This document shows, piece by piece, positions 49,431-49,578 of a stretch of DNA of 49,578 bases (its first letter is position 1; every line of letters begins with the position of its first letter). The DNA lies in contig CAZWOL010000015.1 in assembly GCA_964635325.1 (NCBI GenBank), positions 1 to 49,578 of the forward strand, in the 5' to 3' direction. The notes below the pieces were generated by a model, which ran no database searches, was not told the origin of the DNA, and saw nothing but the letters and a program-made list of their open reading frames with translations. The DNA comes from BOG-1112 sp964635325 (lineage in GTDB: Bacteria > Bdellovibrionota_B > Oligoflexia > Oligoflexales > Bog-1112). Both the position numbers and the translations under genes were made by a program.

Positions 49431-49578
49431 GAATTTTCCCCCCTGATTTTTAAAGTTTTGAATGATGTCAAAGGTTGATCATAAATCACTCAATGATTTT
49501 CTCCGTTAAATATGTATAGATTTGCAACTATTCTATATTATAAATCTTTTTTTGTCTGGAATATTCATGTCCTATGTT
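49431..49578. other. Leader of the ClC gene, AT-rich, incomplete
   Basis: The last 148 bases hold no gene. They are AT-rich and contain an imperfect inverted repeat TTGAATGAT (49458-49466) / ATCACTCAA (49485-49493, one mismatch) upstream of the ClC gene start. Likely a promoter and control region cut by the window edge. Confidence 0.4.

Noticed and set aside
1..49578. CRISPR array, insertion sequence or prophage
   Set aside because: No regularly spaced direct repeats, transposase, integrase or phage structural genes were recognised.

Overview
The window reads as part of a Gram-negative, flagellated bacterial chromosome. Outer-membrane style lipoprotein signals are frequent, and there are hook (flgE) and flagellin-chaperone (fliS) genes, a twin-arginine signal, an alternative complex III operon and two large hybrid histidine kinases. 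Base composition is moderate (by eye in the mid-40s % GC) and even. Gene density is high, ATG/GTG/TTG starts are mixed and many genes overlap by 4-14 bases. This gene set fits the Bdellovibrionota/Oligoflexia or another delta-proteobacteria-like lineage, but that placement is an inference. No rRNA, tRNA, CRISPR array, insertion sequence or prophage is recognised. A run of exactly 100 N at 17127-17226 is an assembly gap.

Layout. Positions 1-6757 hold a lipoprotein gene, a HemW-type radical SAM gene, an FKBP-type lipoprotein prolyl isomerase and the uvrB-uvrC repair pair. Positions 6934-14661 hold a complete alternative complex III operon (actA-actB-actC-actD-actE-actF), a quinol-oxidising respiratory complex, with no terminal oxidase genes beside it; a doxX-fmn-reductase pair follows. 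Positions 15750-21683 hold a gapped multi-PAS hybrid kinase, a lipoprotein, an orphan protein with a ribbon-helix-helix-like end, and a 309-base spacer with three inverted repeats. Positions 21792-27048 hold hflX, pgi and topA, with a strong hairpin between the convergent pgi and topA.

Positions 27235-31534 hold a FecCD-type ABC importer lacking its binding protein, a GNAT acetyltransferase, flgE and fliS. Positions 31697-33572 hold an exported permuted-papain-like protein coupled to a membrane-anchored helical protein. Positions 33578-36938 hold a BrkB-family membrane protein divergent from a blaI-blaR1-type pair, whose sensor looks like a penicillin-binding protein. Two 16-bp TACTA/TAGTA operators, 21 bp apart, lie in front of blaI. 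An MFS exporter and a second hybrid kinase follow. Positions 41417-43315 hold a trpR-amino-acid permease operon with a consensus-like promoter and a TrpR-type operator. Positions 43275-45691 hold a compact ychJ-gst-sui1-grpB group on the minus strand. The right end holds csaA divergent from a TrmB-family regulator around a perfect 16-bp palindrome, a retropepsin-like lipoprotein and a ClC exchanger.

No wholly new system can be proved from sequence alone. The best candidates for a second look are the BlaI/BlaR1-PBP regulatory locus, the TrpR-permease operon, the exported papain-like/helical pair, the RHH-like orphan with its palindromes, and the csaA/TrmB divergent operator.
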